Shown here piece by piece: positions 34,131-41,299 of a stretch of 64,000 bases of DNA (its first letter is position 1; every line of letters begins with the position of its first letter). The position numbers and the translations under genes are program-made. The notes beneath the pieces are model-generated. The model worked only from the letters and a program-made list of their open reading frames with translations. It did no database searches and had not been told where the DNA came from. Source of the stretch: Arenibacter sp. ARW7G5Y1 (GTDB lineage Bacteria > Bacteroidota > Bacteroidia > Flavobacteriales > Flavobacteriaceae); assembly GCF_003201775.1 (NCBI RefSeq), contig NZ_QJJZ01000002.1:1-64000 (forward strand), given 5' to 3'.

Positions 34131-34768
34131 GTCTAATAATCAGAAGTTGTTAATGAAGGGCCTGTGATGGCTATGTATTTAGCCTAAAATCTAAGATTTC
34201 AAAAATGTCTTTTTGTTTATAAAATTCCACCGTTTTTCACTTTTGCACTATTTTCATGTAACATGAAAAAGCGAAATAATTGAAAAGTGAACGTTAAGAT
34301 AAAAGCAATTATAAGTAATATTCAAATGAAACTATGAAAATTTGCGCCAACACAAAAGAACGTGCGCAAATCTTAAATTGGTATGAAAAACATGTGCAAT
34401 TGCCATTAATTACTTTATGCAATCGTAGGCTTTAAATTGAACTGGCCTTAAACCGCCATATCTAAAGTATCAACAAGGTAGAGTCTATTTTTGGCTAACC
34501 CTACACCAAAGCGGAAAGGGATATCAATGAATTGGATTCAACAAAAGCTAAATGGGAGACAAGGTTATCCAAGTCCCTGCGGAAGTTGTAAAACTTCTGG
34601 ATTTTTCAATCTCCTCAGGACCGCTCATAAAAACATGGCACTATTACTTTGAAATTACTTAAATTAGATTGTTAAATAATTTATACTGAATGATAATTCA
34701 TGTATTAAATATAAAATTGAATCTTAATGAATGATAAATCATTCACAAGTTGGCATGCAAATCGTGAT
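34131..34768. other. 640-base insert splitting the integrase remnant
   Basis: This stretch separates the two integrase fragments. It contains a hairpin TTTTCATG/CATGAAAA near 34252-34271 nested in CACTTTT/AAAAGTG, a 33-codon open frame at 34334-34435 (MKICANTKERAQILNWYEKH...) with no recognised homologue, and the right copy of the 62-bp repeat. It has no transposase gene and no obvious terminal repeats, so it could be a small non-autonomous insertion, or the break could be a recombination between two integrases. Confidence 0.4.
34576..34637. repeat. diverged 62-bp repeat, right copy
   Basis: This matches 18338-18399 at 45 of 62 positions with no gaps. It is also open in one frame as ...PSPCGSCKTSGFFNLLRTAHKNM, and the left copy in the same frame gives SCGS-stop-KTQKFSNPLGTADKSM, so the ancestor may have been coding or a repeated untranslated element. 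Confidence 0.45.
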
Positions 34769-34853
34769 TGGCTAATGACATCTGTTTCAACACCTTTTTG
34801 TTTGAGGCAATTGGTAAAACTATGCCGGGCAACAGAATTGCTTGAATTTTCAG
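34769..34853 (-). pseudogene. integrase remnant, catalytic box II
   Basis: The minus strand reads NSSNSVARHSFTNCLKQKGVETDVIS, matching VSSYVARHSFANCLKQKGVATDVIS of the intact integrase at 35197-36405. After ...DVIS the match ends abruptly, and the missing GH...Y segment partly resumes at 34130. The nucleophilic tyrosine region is thus lost. From 34854 to 35054 I see only a GTTCAT/ATGAAC hairpin and no gene. Confidence 0.75.
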
Positions 34854-35054
34854 GTTACAGTAATATGGACTTGAAAATAGCTTGAAGAGTTTTTAGTAAA
34901 ATTGTCCGTGTTCATTCATTTTGACTGTTCATTGTCCATGAACATTATAAAAAAATGAACGGTTGTGATAGAATATCGCAAAAAGGATTTCATTTATGAC
35001 GTTATTTCAATGCTATTTTTTTCTATTAATTGTTCGCTTTGAAAAGTTAGTGAG

Positions 35055-35155
35055 TATTTGCATTAGTAAGTTGCTTATTGTAAAAACATAGGATATTTTG
35101 CATTAACATTATTCTTATTGCAAATTTTCGCGATATTTTGCAATAGTAAAAAGTA
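35055..35155. repeat. tandem repeat, 2.5 copies of a ~40-bp unit
   Basis: Units begin TATTTGCATTA at 35055, TATTTTGCATTA at 35094 and TATTTTGCAATA at 35134, with a CTTATTG(T/C)AAA block in the first two. The repeat ends just before the stop of the intact integrase gene, which is on the opposite strand. It could be a set of binding sites for the integrase or a host factor near the element end, or a transcription end. Confidence 0.5.
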
Positions 35156-35196
35156 CCTGCATCCAATCATTTTAACTTGTCTTTTCGCTAATCTAT

Positions 35197-36405
35197 TTAT
35201 AACAACACCTCAAGCGCCTTATCCACAATCTCAGTATCCAGTTCTTTTAGATAGGCTTGTGTAACCGCTAGATTCTGATGCCCTAAGGATTCACTAATGA
35301 CATCGGTGGCCACACCTTTTTGCTTAAGGCAATTGGCAAAACTATGCCGGGCCACATAACTGCTGACATTTTTCGTGATATTACATAGTTTGGCGATCTC
35401 TTTGAGCTCCTTATTGTAAATACCGAGCATTTTATGTTTCCTATCAGCAAGTTGGGTGGGGGTATAGTCTTCGCGAAACAATAAGGGGAATACATATTTG
35501 TTGCCATAGCCGTGAACGCGATAATAGTCCAAAATTTTCTTTACTGGGGGCATAATGGCTATGGAGAAGTTTCCTTTGGTCTTCGCTCTGGTGTAATAGA
35601 TGACGTTAGCCTCAACATCTTTCCATTCCAAGCACATCATATCGGCAAAATTCATTCCTCTGGTATAGAAGCTAAAAACAAAATAGTTCTTACAATTTAT
35701 TAAGTGCGGATGGTCTGACAAATCTAAATTGATGATGCGCATAATCTCTTCAAAATCCAAAGCACGTTTAAATCCTTTGCCTCTTAAGTTTGATATTTTA
35801 TAGGTTTTAAAGGGATATAAGCTTTCTTTTATTACACCGCGCTCTATAGCTTTATTAAACAATGCCCTTATGGCCCTCATTTTAACACCAACGCCACCAT
35901 CTGTACCACCTCGGGACCTAAGAAAGGCATCATATTTACTTAAAAAAGCAGGGTTTACCTCTCTAAAATTTAACTTCTTCATTTTATGAAAAATTTGAAT
36001 GGAGGTTTTGGCATCTTTATAGGATTTTGCATTGCCGATGCGTCCAGCAAAGGTCATTTCTTGAATAATCTCATCAAAAAAAGCAAAAACATCATTGCTT
36101 ACTGGGTTAAATGTAACTCTATATCTAGAATCAAATTCCTGTATACTGTAATCGGGATTTTCAATTTCCAAATCAGTTATAATTTGGTAAGCTCTTTCTT
36201 TGAACTTTACAAGTAGTCTGTTGAATTGGACATGGTTAGGATTTCTTTTATTGAAACTTCCTGTGGAATCTATCCATTCATCCAATTTTGCATTGAATGG
36301 TGTTTTGTAGTGCCTACATTGCCTTTCTTTTGTTACGCGCAAACAGACGGGATAGGTTCCATCCGATAACAATTTTTTCTTGAGAACGATTTTAAGTGTA
36401 ATCAT
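35197..36405 (-). CDS. tyrosine recombinase (integrase) of the island
   Basis: This 402-residue protein has the Bacteroidota integrase layout: an N-terminal arm-binding part (TLKIVLKKKLLSDGTYPVCLRV), a SAM-like core-binding domain (about 105-205) and a catalytic domain with R249 (FYTRGMNFADMMCLEW), a lysine near K276 (TRAKTKG), R353 in YVARHSFA, H376 in SLGHQNL and nucleophile Y385 (VTQAYL). All catalytic residues are present. It is transcribed away from a tRNA-Asn 3' fragment about 210 bases upstream, the typical int-att arrangement, so it very probably integrated the island at that tRNA gene. Confidence 0.93.
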   Translation of the reverse strand: MITLKIVLKKKLLSDGTYPVCLRVTKERQCRHYKTPFNAKLDEWIDSTGSFNKRNPNHVQFNRLLVKFKERAYQIITDLEIENPDYSIQEFDSRYRVTFNPVSNDVFAFFDEIIQEMTFAGRIGNAKSYKDAKTSIQIFHKMKKLNFREVNPAFLSKYDAFLRSRGGTDGGVGVKMRAIRALFNKAIERGVIKESLYPFKTYKISNLRGKGFKRALDFEEIMRIINLDLSDHPHLINCKNYFVFSFYTRGMNFADMMCLEWKDVEANVIYYTRAKTKGNFSIAIMPPVKKILDYYRVHGYGNKYVFPLLFREDYTPTQLADRKHKMLGIYNKELKEIAKLCNITKNVSSYVARHSFANCLKQKGVATDVISESLGHQNLAVTQAYLKELDTEIVDKALEVLL

Positions 36406-36417
36406 ATTTTATAAATT

Positions 36418-36495
36418 TGGGGACAACATTTAAACTTTCAAACCCTTCTATATCCTATTGAATATGGTAGAAATGGGGACAACATAGGGACAACA
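36418..36495. repeat. GGGACAACA repeats between int and att
   Basis: TGGGGACAACAT occurs exactly at 36418-36429 and 36474-36485, and an abutting third AGGGACAACA is at 36486-36495. They lie between the integrase start and the tRNA fragment, where arm-type integrase or directionality-factor sites are expected. The gap 36496-36612 contains no gene. Confidence 0.5.
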
Positions 36496-36612
36496 AATGG
36501 GTTATTAAATGTAAAAATTGTATTTCTAAATACAAAACAAATTTTCATAAAACATTGATAATCAATACATAAGTTGCTAAATGGCACTACATGAAAGCAC
36601 GTCTTTAGCGCC

Positions 36613-36654
36613 TGTTAATCAGAGGGTCCTTGGTTCGAGCCCAAGAGGGGGAGC
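36613..36654 (+). other. tRNA-Asn 3' fragment, probable attachment site of the island
   Basis: TGTTAATCAGAGGG followed by TCCTTGGTTCGAGCCCAAG and GGGGGAGC is the tRNA-Asn(GTT) sequence from the anticodon loop through variable loop, T arm (GGTTCGAGCC) and acceptor 3' strand. Upstream of 36613 the anticodon 5' stem, D arm and acceptor 5' strand are absent. A 3' fragment next to an integrase gene is what integration into a tRNA gene leaves at the far end of the element. The intact, restored tRNA-Asn is not in this window, so it should be beyond the left edge. Confidence 0.75.
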
Positions 36655-36661
36655 AAAAAAT

Positions 36662-36696
36662 AAAAGAGCTGCACGAAAGTGTGGCTCTTTTATTTA
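36662..36696 (+). terminator. terminator after the tRNA-Asn fragment
   Basis: AAAAGAGCTGCAC at 36662-36674 pairs (two G-U pairs) with GTGTGGCTCTTTT at 36679-36691 around GAAA, followed by ATTTATT. It is the original terminator of the displaced tRNA gene. Confidence 0.75.
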
Positions 36697-36721
36697 TTAC
36701 CCGTTTGGAGCGAGAAGTTTA

Positions 36722-36741
36722 CCCTGAGCGGAGTCGAAGGG
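36722..36741. repeat. CCCTGAGCGGAGTCGAAGGG interspersed repeat
   Basis: The sequence is nearly palindromic (CCCT...AGGG, with CGGAGTCG in the centre). It matches the well-known TTCGACT-x-CGCTCAGGG type of small intergenic repeat found in many Bacteroidota genomes. It lies immediately before the second 19-bp copy of the tRNA tail. Confidence 0.5.
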
Positions 36742-36759
36742 AGCCCAAGAGGGGGAGCA
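36741..36759. repeat. second copy of the tRNA-Asn 3' tail
   Basis: GAGCCCAAGAGGGGGAGCA is identical to 36637-36655, 104 bases downstream of the first copy. It looks like the end of another displaced or deleted tRNA-Asn gene, followed by its own terminator. This suggests either a tandem tRNA-Asn pair or a second integration event. Confidence 0.6.
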
Positions 36760-36762
36760 GAT

Positions 36763-36797
36763 AAGCCCGGTAGAACACTAGTTTTACTGGGTTTTTT
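36763..36797 (+). terminator. terminator after the second tRNA tail
   Basis: AAGCCCGGTAGAAC at 36763-36776 pairs with GTTTTACTGGGTTT at 36781-36794 through three G-U pairs around ACTA, with a T-run after it. The following bases up to 36990 show no gene. Confidence 0.65.
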
Positions 36798-36990
36798 CGT
36801 TTTTAGATTTTAGTCTATCCCAAATTCATGATTAAAGTCAGCAAATAATCGTTCAATCTGGATTTCTGAAGTAGCCATACCCTACTTTATTCCTTTTTGT
36901 AAGTTATTTACATTTTTAGGCGATAATTTGATGTGATTATAAATTGGTTTTAATAAATTTGAAAACCACTTAATAAATAACCATAACCAA

Positions 36991-37185
36991 TTGGAATCTA
37001 GCAAATTTGTACTATATACAGCGGATAATAAATATGTGGTTGAGTATCTACTAAAACAACTCATATTGAGTGATAGTATTACAGAGGCGCTTATTTTTGA
37101 TAATCACGAAATAGCCATTGGGTTTAGGAAAATGTTGGCGACTGATTGCCAATTGCAATGTTCTATTAATACCTACATTGAGTAA
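36991..37185 (+). CDS. doubtful small ORF or gene remnant
   Basis: The frame is open from 36943 to the TAA at 37183-37185 and reads ...LESSKFVLYTADNKYVVEYLLKQ and SITEALIFDNHEIAIGFRKML, which is protein-like in composition, but there is no ATG and only a TTG at 36991. It could be the 3' end of a decayed gene. It is not recognised as any family, and 37186-37458 is empty. I give it low confidence. Confidence 0.2.
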   Translation: MESSKFVLYTADNKYVVEYLLKQLILSDSITEALIFDNHEIAIGFRKMLATDCQLQCSINTYIE

Positions 37186-37458
37186 TGAGTTTGTGATAGG
37201 AAAATATTTTGTTTTTTAACTGGGCAAAATTCTCATCAAACCTTTCCTGTCCCTACCTCTAATTTTTGATTTCCTTGCACTCCAAAGTACTGTCTGTGCT
37301 AAGGATTTGGTCTTAATCAAAATGATACTATTATTTAGGCATTACATTGGATTAGGCCCAACTTCCAGAGATTTGAATTTTACTGGTTTGAACCCATGTT
37401 CGAATGATAAGTTTTTTGGTTTCCGAATTTTTCGCAAGAATAGCTTGTATGCATTCCA

Positions 37459-38409
37459 CTACTGTCCATTCACCATTTGTACTAATTTCATTCGGCTTTT
37501 TATACCGATTTTGGTGTATATCCTATGCGTATGGTCCTTAACCGTCTGTAGACTAATAAACAATTCATCTGCTATTTGTTGGTTGGTCTTACCCAGGCAG
37601 ATTTGTTCAATAACCTCCTTTTCACGATTCGAGATTTCATACATACTAAAAATTAATTCCTTTTTATCTTGATTGGGGTTTTCGGTATGGAAAGGGACAA
37701 ATAACAAATGGGCATTGCGTTTCAGATAAAATAAGGGGGCAAAATTTGAAATAAAATACACCAATATCACCAGGCCAACAATCCATTGGCTTGAAAAGGC
37801 AAAGGGCAGTGCCCCCAGTCTTAATACAAGGGCCAAAAGCATTAAAATTACAAAGCGGGCCACTATTTTGTTATGTGTTCGTTTCTGCCTTTTTAAATAG
37901 TGCCATACAATCCCAGAAAATAGGAGCATATAACCAAGTTCCAAAACAGCAAATATGGCCATTTCAGTATAAATAACATGTGCTTCAATGATTACTGGAA
38001 GGTTGTCCTTAAAAAAGAAAATTCCGGAAACCATGATAATTACAATTGCCAAATAAACTAGATAAATACGAAATGCCCTGTTATCCAACTTTACGGCGAC
38101 CAGCGTATATCCCATTTTAACCAACATGAACCAGGAAATAAGCAAAAAGGGCACGCCAAGTACAGGTAAAAAATTGGTTACCGTTTCCACGGTATCATCA
38201 TCAACCTCAATTGAAGTGAGTATAACCCGCATAATGATCGGTGCCCATATGCCATAAAAGGCAAATGAAAAAGAGGTGACCAAAAAATAAAAATAGTTGC
38301 GGTGAAACTCGGTATTGTAGGTAGTGATGAATTGGTGGGCCACTAATATACTTGCCGATGTTATGGCGGCACAAAAAATAAATATCACTATGAAGGTTAA
38401 ACTTAGCAA
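37459..38409 (-). CDS. membrane-bound LuxR-type HTH regulator
   Basis: This 316-residue protein has about seven hydrophobic segments in the first 235 residues and a C-terminal LuxR/GerE HTH (about 255-315: ISNREKEVIEQICLGKTNQQIADELFISLQTVKDHTHRIYTKIGIKSRMKLVQM) with the canonical S-x-R-E-x-E-V...G-x-x-N-x-x-I-A...L-x-x-S-x-x-T-V-K-x-H. The membrane part resembles the 7TM-type sensors of Bacteroidota. It is not fused to a receiver, so it probably responds directly to a membrane or lipid signal. It is divergent from the membrane protein at 38532. The targets are unknown. Confidence 0.85.
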   Translation of the reverse strand: MLSLTFIVIFIFCAAITSASILVAHQFITTYNTEFHRNYFYFLVTSFSFAFYGIWAPIIMRVILTSIEVDDDTVETVTNFLPVLGVPFLLISWFMLVKMGYTLVAVKLDNRAFRIYLVYLAIVIIMVSGIFFFKDNLPVIIEAHVIYTEMAIFAVLELGYMLLFSGIVWHYLKRQKRTHNKIVARFVILMLLALVLRLGALPFAFSSQWIVGLVILVYFISNFAPLFYLKRNAHLLFVPFHTENPNQDKKELIFSMYEISNREKEVIEQICLGKTNQQIADELFISLQTVKDHTHRIYTKIGIKSRMKLVQMVNGQ

Positions 38410-38531
38410 GTGCTGGATTGTTATAGGTTAAAAGTATGAAAATGCAGCTAATACCTACCCCTACCTTAGTAGTGATTTTAAATTCACTACTAAAGTTGGA
38501 ACGCTTTTTAACAAGACACCCTTAAATTTAT

Positions 38532-39236
38532 ATGAATTTAAAATTGAAGCTCATGGAAGTCATAAAAGAAGGGAAAAAACCTGAAGCAACTATATCTGGA
38601 AGTTACGGTTATGGTTGGCAGCAAATGTGGAAACACTTTTTATATTTGTTTTTAGTGATGGTCATTGTGGGTATTGCCGAATCTCCTGCTTCCATTGTTC
38701 GGGATTCCGATGCCGATAATTCCCCAGTGATGATAGTTTTACAGATTTTGGCCGCAGCCTATTGGTTGCTTTTCTTTTCCGTGGTGAAGTATGGTGGCGA
38801 TTTAATGTACCTCCGTGCCATTCGTAATGAAAAATTCGAAATCAGTGAAATGTTCAACGGCTTTAAAAAGAATTATACCAATATCATCCTTGCTAATTTG
38901 CTCACCTTTGCCATTGTAGGATTAGGGTTTGTTTTGTTAATTGTACCAGGAATTATTTTGGCCTGTAGGTTGGTATTCGTTTCCTATCTGGTCATGGATA
39001 AAAATATGGAGCCCGTTGCGGCTGTTGAAAAAAGCTGGGAAATGACCAGAGGGCACGGTTGGCAGATTTTTGGAATGGGATTGCTTGTAATTCCTATAGT
39101 AATTGGGGGACTCATTTGTTTTATTGTTGGTATTGTTTTCTCCATTATATGGATTTCCGCTGCTTTTGCCTCCATGTACCATGCGGTCGACCTGAAGGAA
39201 AAAGAACAATTGAATGAATTTGGCGCTGTGAATTAA
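38532..39236 (+). CDS. polytopic membrane protein (DUF975/GlpM-like fold)
   Basis: This 234-residue protein has about five hydrophobic segments (FLYLFLVMVIVGIAE, VLQILAAAYWLLFFSVV, IILANLLTFAIVGLGFVLLIVPGIILACRL, WQIFGMGLLVIPIVIGGLICFIVGIVFSIIWISAAFASMYH). The core LIVPGIILACRLVFVSYLVMDKNMEPVAAVEKSWEMTRGHGWQIF is the signature of a widespread small family (P-G-I...MDxxxxxxxAxxxSxxxxxG) whose members lie near regulators. The function is unknown. It is divergent from the LuxR-type gene and shares the promoter gap, so it may be its target. Confidence 0.75.
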   Translation: MNLKLKLMEVIKEGKKPEATISGSYGYGWQQMWKHFLYLFLVMVIVGIAESPASIVRDSDADNSPVMIVLQILAAAYWLLFFSVVKYGGDLMYLRAIRNEKFEISEMFNGFKKNYTNIILANLLTFAIVGLGFVLLIVPGIILACRLVFVSYLVMDKNMEPVAAVEKSWEMTRGHGWQIFGMGLLVIPIVIGGLICFIVGIVFSIIWISAAFASMYHAVDLKEKEQLNEFGAVN

Positions 39237-39298
39237 AGTGCCTATACTGTGATCAAAATGTTCAACGAGAACTTTTGATAACGTGGGATTATTTTGAG

Positions 39299-39910
39299 CT
39301 ATTCCTTTCCAGCAGATAGTTGATCGTTTTTTAGGGTCCTAAATAGTAGGAATAGTACCTGATGCATTTCCTCTCCTATTGATTGTCTTAGTATGGAAAA
39401 GGCTTTGGTGATATGTGCCTCGACCGATTTAACAGAAACTTGTTTATATTCGGCAATTTCCAAATTGGTGAGTCCATCATGTTTGCTCAACATAAATATT
39501 TCTTTGCATTTCGGAGGAAGGTTTTGGATGGCCCGTTTTACTAATTTTATTCTTCGTTCCAGGGCATATTCATCTTTATTTTCCACCATAGTGGTTAGCG
39601 CATCAATATATTTTTTCTCTAAGGGAACTACTAATTTCTGCTTTCTATATTCATCTATAAATTCATTGTAAACCGATTTATAAAGAAAACTACTAATTTC
39701 AAAATCCGGATTTAAACGATTTCGTTTCTTCCAGGTACGTATAAAAACATTTTGGACAATGTCTTCAGCAGCTTTCTCATCATTTATAAGACTATAGGCA
39801 TAAAGACATAGCTTGTGATGATAGTTGTCCACCAGGAAGGTATACGCTTTAGAATCTCCTGATTTAAGAGCTTCAATCAATTGTAGGTTGTCAAAATATT
39901 CAAATGGCAT
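39299..39910 (-). CDS. ECF-type RNA polymerase sigma factor
   Basis: This 203-residue protein has sigma region 2 (about 20-85: FLVDNYHHKLCLYAYSLINDEKAAEDIVQNVFIRTWKKR) and region 4 (about 120-180: AIQNLPPKCKEIFMLSKHDGLTNLEIAEYKQVSVKSVEAHITKAFSILR), with the Bacteroidota-type sequence L-P-P-K-C-x-x-I-F-x-x-x-x-x-x-G-x-x-x-x-E-I-A. It is divergent from the fecR anti-sigma gene at 40024, and the SusC that follows has an STN domain. The expected mechanism is SusC signalling through FecR to release this sigma for expression of the downstream PUL. Confidence 0.92.
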   Translation of the reverse strand: MPFEYFDNLQLIEALKSGDSKAYTFLVDNYHHKLCLYAYSLINDEKAAEDIVQNVFIRTWKKRNRLNPDFEISSFLYKSVYNEFIDEYRKQKLVVPLEKKYIDALTTMVENKDEYALERRIKLVKRAIQNLPPKCKEIFMLSKHDGLTNLEIAEYKQVSVKSVEAHITKAFSILRQSIGEEMHQVLFLLFRTLKNDQLSAGKE

Positions 39911-40023
39911 ATGGTAATTTGGTAATAATTGTCGGTTAATTTGGGCAATTTATAAAAAAAATGCATTTAAAAGTTAGGGTATTGTAAAATACATACGTAT
40001 TAATTGTAAATAGTACGTTTCTA

Positions 40024-41193
40024 ATGGGCAATAAAAAAGCAAAGGAACTAATTACCAAATTCCTAACACGTCAAGCCTCGGCAGCCGAGTTGGATATGTT
40101 AGCAGTATGGTTGCAGGATGCTGAAAACGAAAAATTGTTCATCGACTATATCAAAACAAATTACGCCATTGAACACGAAATGAGACAATTCGACGCCAAT
40201 AATCTAAAGAATAGGTTACAGCAATTAATGGATGAAGAGATTAAGGCTGTCAGACTAAAGAAGATCCGTAAAATAATTAGTTATGCGGCAGCAGCAGTGG
40301 TCACCGGTTTATTGGTCACTGGTTATTTCCTTAGGGAAAATTTTTTCTCCAAGACAATAGAAACGAATACAAGAATAATTAGCAATAATGTTAATATTGG
40401 ATCGGAAAAAGCCACTTTGACCTTGGAAGATGGCTCTCAAGTTGTATTGGAAAAAGGGAACACTTATCAAACACAAAATGCAAGTAGTAATGGAGAGGAA
40501 ATAGTATATGGAGCAACTAATAGTACTGTGGCAGAAGTAGTTTATAATTTTTTGACCGTTCCAAGGGGAGGTCAGTTTCACTTAGTTTTATCCGATGGTA
40601 CCGAAGTTTGGTTAAATTCCGAATCCCAACTTAAATATCCGGTGAATTTTATTAAAGGTCAAATCCGAAAAGTGGAGCTGGCATATGGTGAAGGATACTT
40701 TGCTGTTTCCCCGAGTACGGAACATGAAGGTTCAAAATTTGTGGTGTCCAATCAATCCCAAGAAATAGAGGTTTTGGGAACTGAATTCAATATGAAGGCA
40801 TATAAGGAGGAAGCTAATATTTATACCACCTTGGTGGAGGGCAAGGTGGTAATTAGTACCGCAAATGGAAAACGCGAACTGCAACCCTCACAACAGGCAA
40901 ACCTAAATCTTAATGATAACAGTATGGAAGTTGCTACTGTTAAAGTTTATCACGAGATTTCCTGGAAAGATGGTGTTTTTAGTTTTCGAAAAAAACCTTT
41001 AGTGGAGATCATGAAGGTGTTATCTCGCTGGTATGATATGGATGTTAATTTCGAAAACCCTGAATTGGAAAAAGCAGGGTTTAATGGGGTACTGGGAAAA
41101 GATCAAAGTATAGAGGATATATTGAATACAATAAAAAATTTCGGGGTCATCAAGGACTACGAAATAATTAATAAAACAATACTCTTAAAATAA
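40024..41193 (+). CDS. FecR-type anti-sigma factor
   Basis: This 389-residue protein has an N-terminal cytoplasmic DUF4880-like part (KKAKELITKFLTRQASAAELDMLAVWLQDAENEKLFIDY), a single membrane segment at about residues 80-101 (IISYAAAAVVTGLLVTGYFL), and a periplasmic FecR domain (LTLEDGSQVVLEKGNTY, VPRGGQFHLVLSDGTEVWLNSESQLKYPVNF, RKVELAYGEGYFAVSP, VVSNQSQEIEVLGTEFNMKAY) and secretin-like C-terminal region (FSFRKKPLVEIMKVLSRWYDMDVNFENP...GVLGKDQSIEDIL). It sits between the divergent ECF sigma and the STN-SusC gene, and it is the classic relay protein for PUL induction. Confidence 0.92.
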   Translation: MGNKKAKELITKFLTRQASAAELDMLAVWLQDAENEKLFIDYIKTNYAIEHEMRQFDANNLKNRLQQLMDEEIKAVRLKKIRKIISYAAAAVVTGLLVTGYFLRENFFSKTIETNTRIISNNVNIGSEKATLTLEDGSQVVLEKGNTYQTQNASSNGEEIVYGATNSTVAEVVYNFLTVPRGGQFHLVLSDGTEVWLNSESQLKYPVNFIKGQIRKVELAYGEGYFAVSPSTEHEGSKFVVSNQSQEIEVLGTEFNMKAYKEEANIYTTLVEGKVVISTANGKRELQPSQQANLNLNDNSMEVATVKVYHEISWKDGVFSFRKKPLVEIMKVLSRWYDMDVNFENPELEKAGFNGVLGKDQSIEDILNTIKNFGVIKDYEIINKTILLK

Positions 41194-41205
41194 AATTTTT
41201 TAAAA

Positions 41206-41253
41206 AAAGGGAACGAAGGAGAACATTTAGCGGTGCATCAACTTCGTCCCTTT
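41206..41253 (+). other. hairpin between fecR and susC
   Basis: AAAGGGA-A-CGAAG at 41206-41218 pairs with CTTCG-TCCCTTT at 41242-41253 (12-bp stem with one bulged A). No T-run follows, so a simple terminator is not supported; it may stabilise the downstream mRNA or act as an attenuator that sets the ratio of FecR to SusC. Confidence 0.4.
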
Positions 41254-41299
41254 AAAGCGTATTACTTAAACAAATGTTCAACCAATACTATGTAAATTT

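Noticed and set aside
35055-35155. CRISPR array
   Set aside because: The repeats are imperfect, contiguous and only 2.5 in number, with no unique spacers and no cas genes nearby.
36560-36660. A complete tRNA-Asn gene at the right end of the island
   Set aside because: Only the sequence from the anticodon loop to the 3' end is present; D arm and acceptor 5' strand cannot be found upstream.
36991-37185. A conserved small protein gene
   Set aside because: There is no ATG start and no recognisable domain; kept only as a doubtful remnant.
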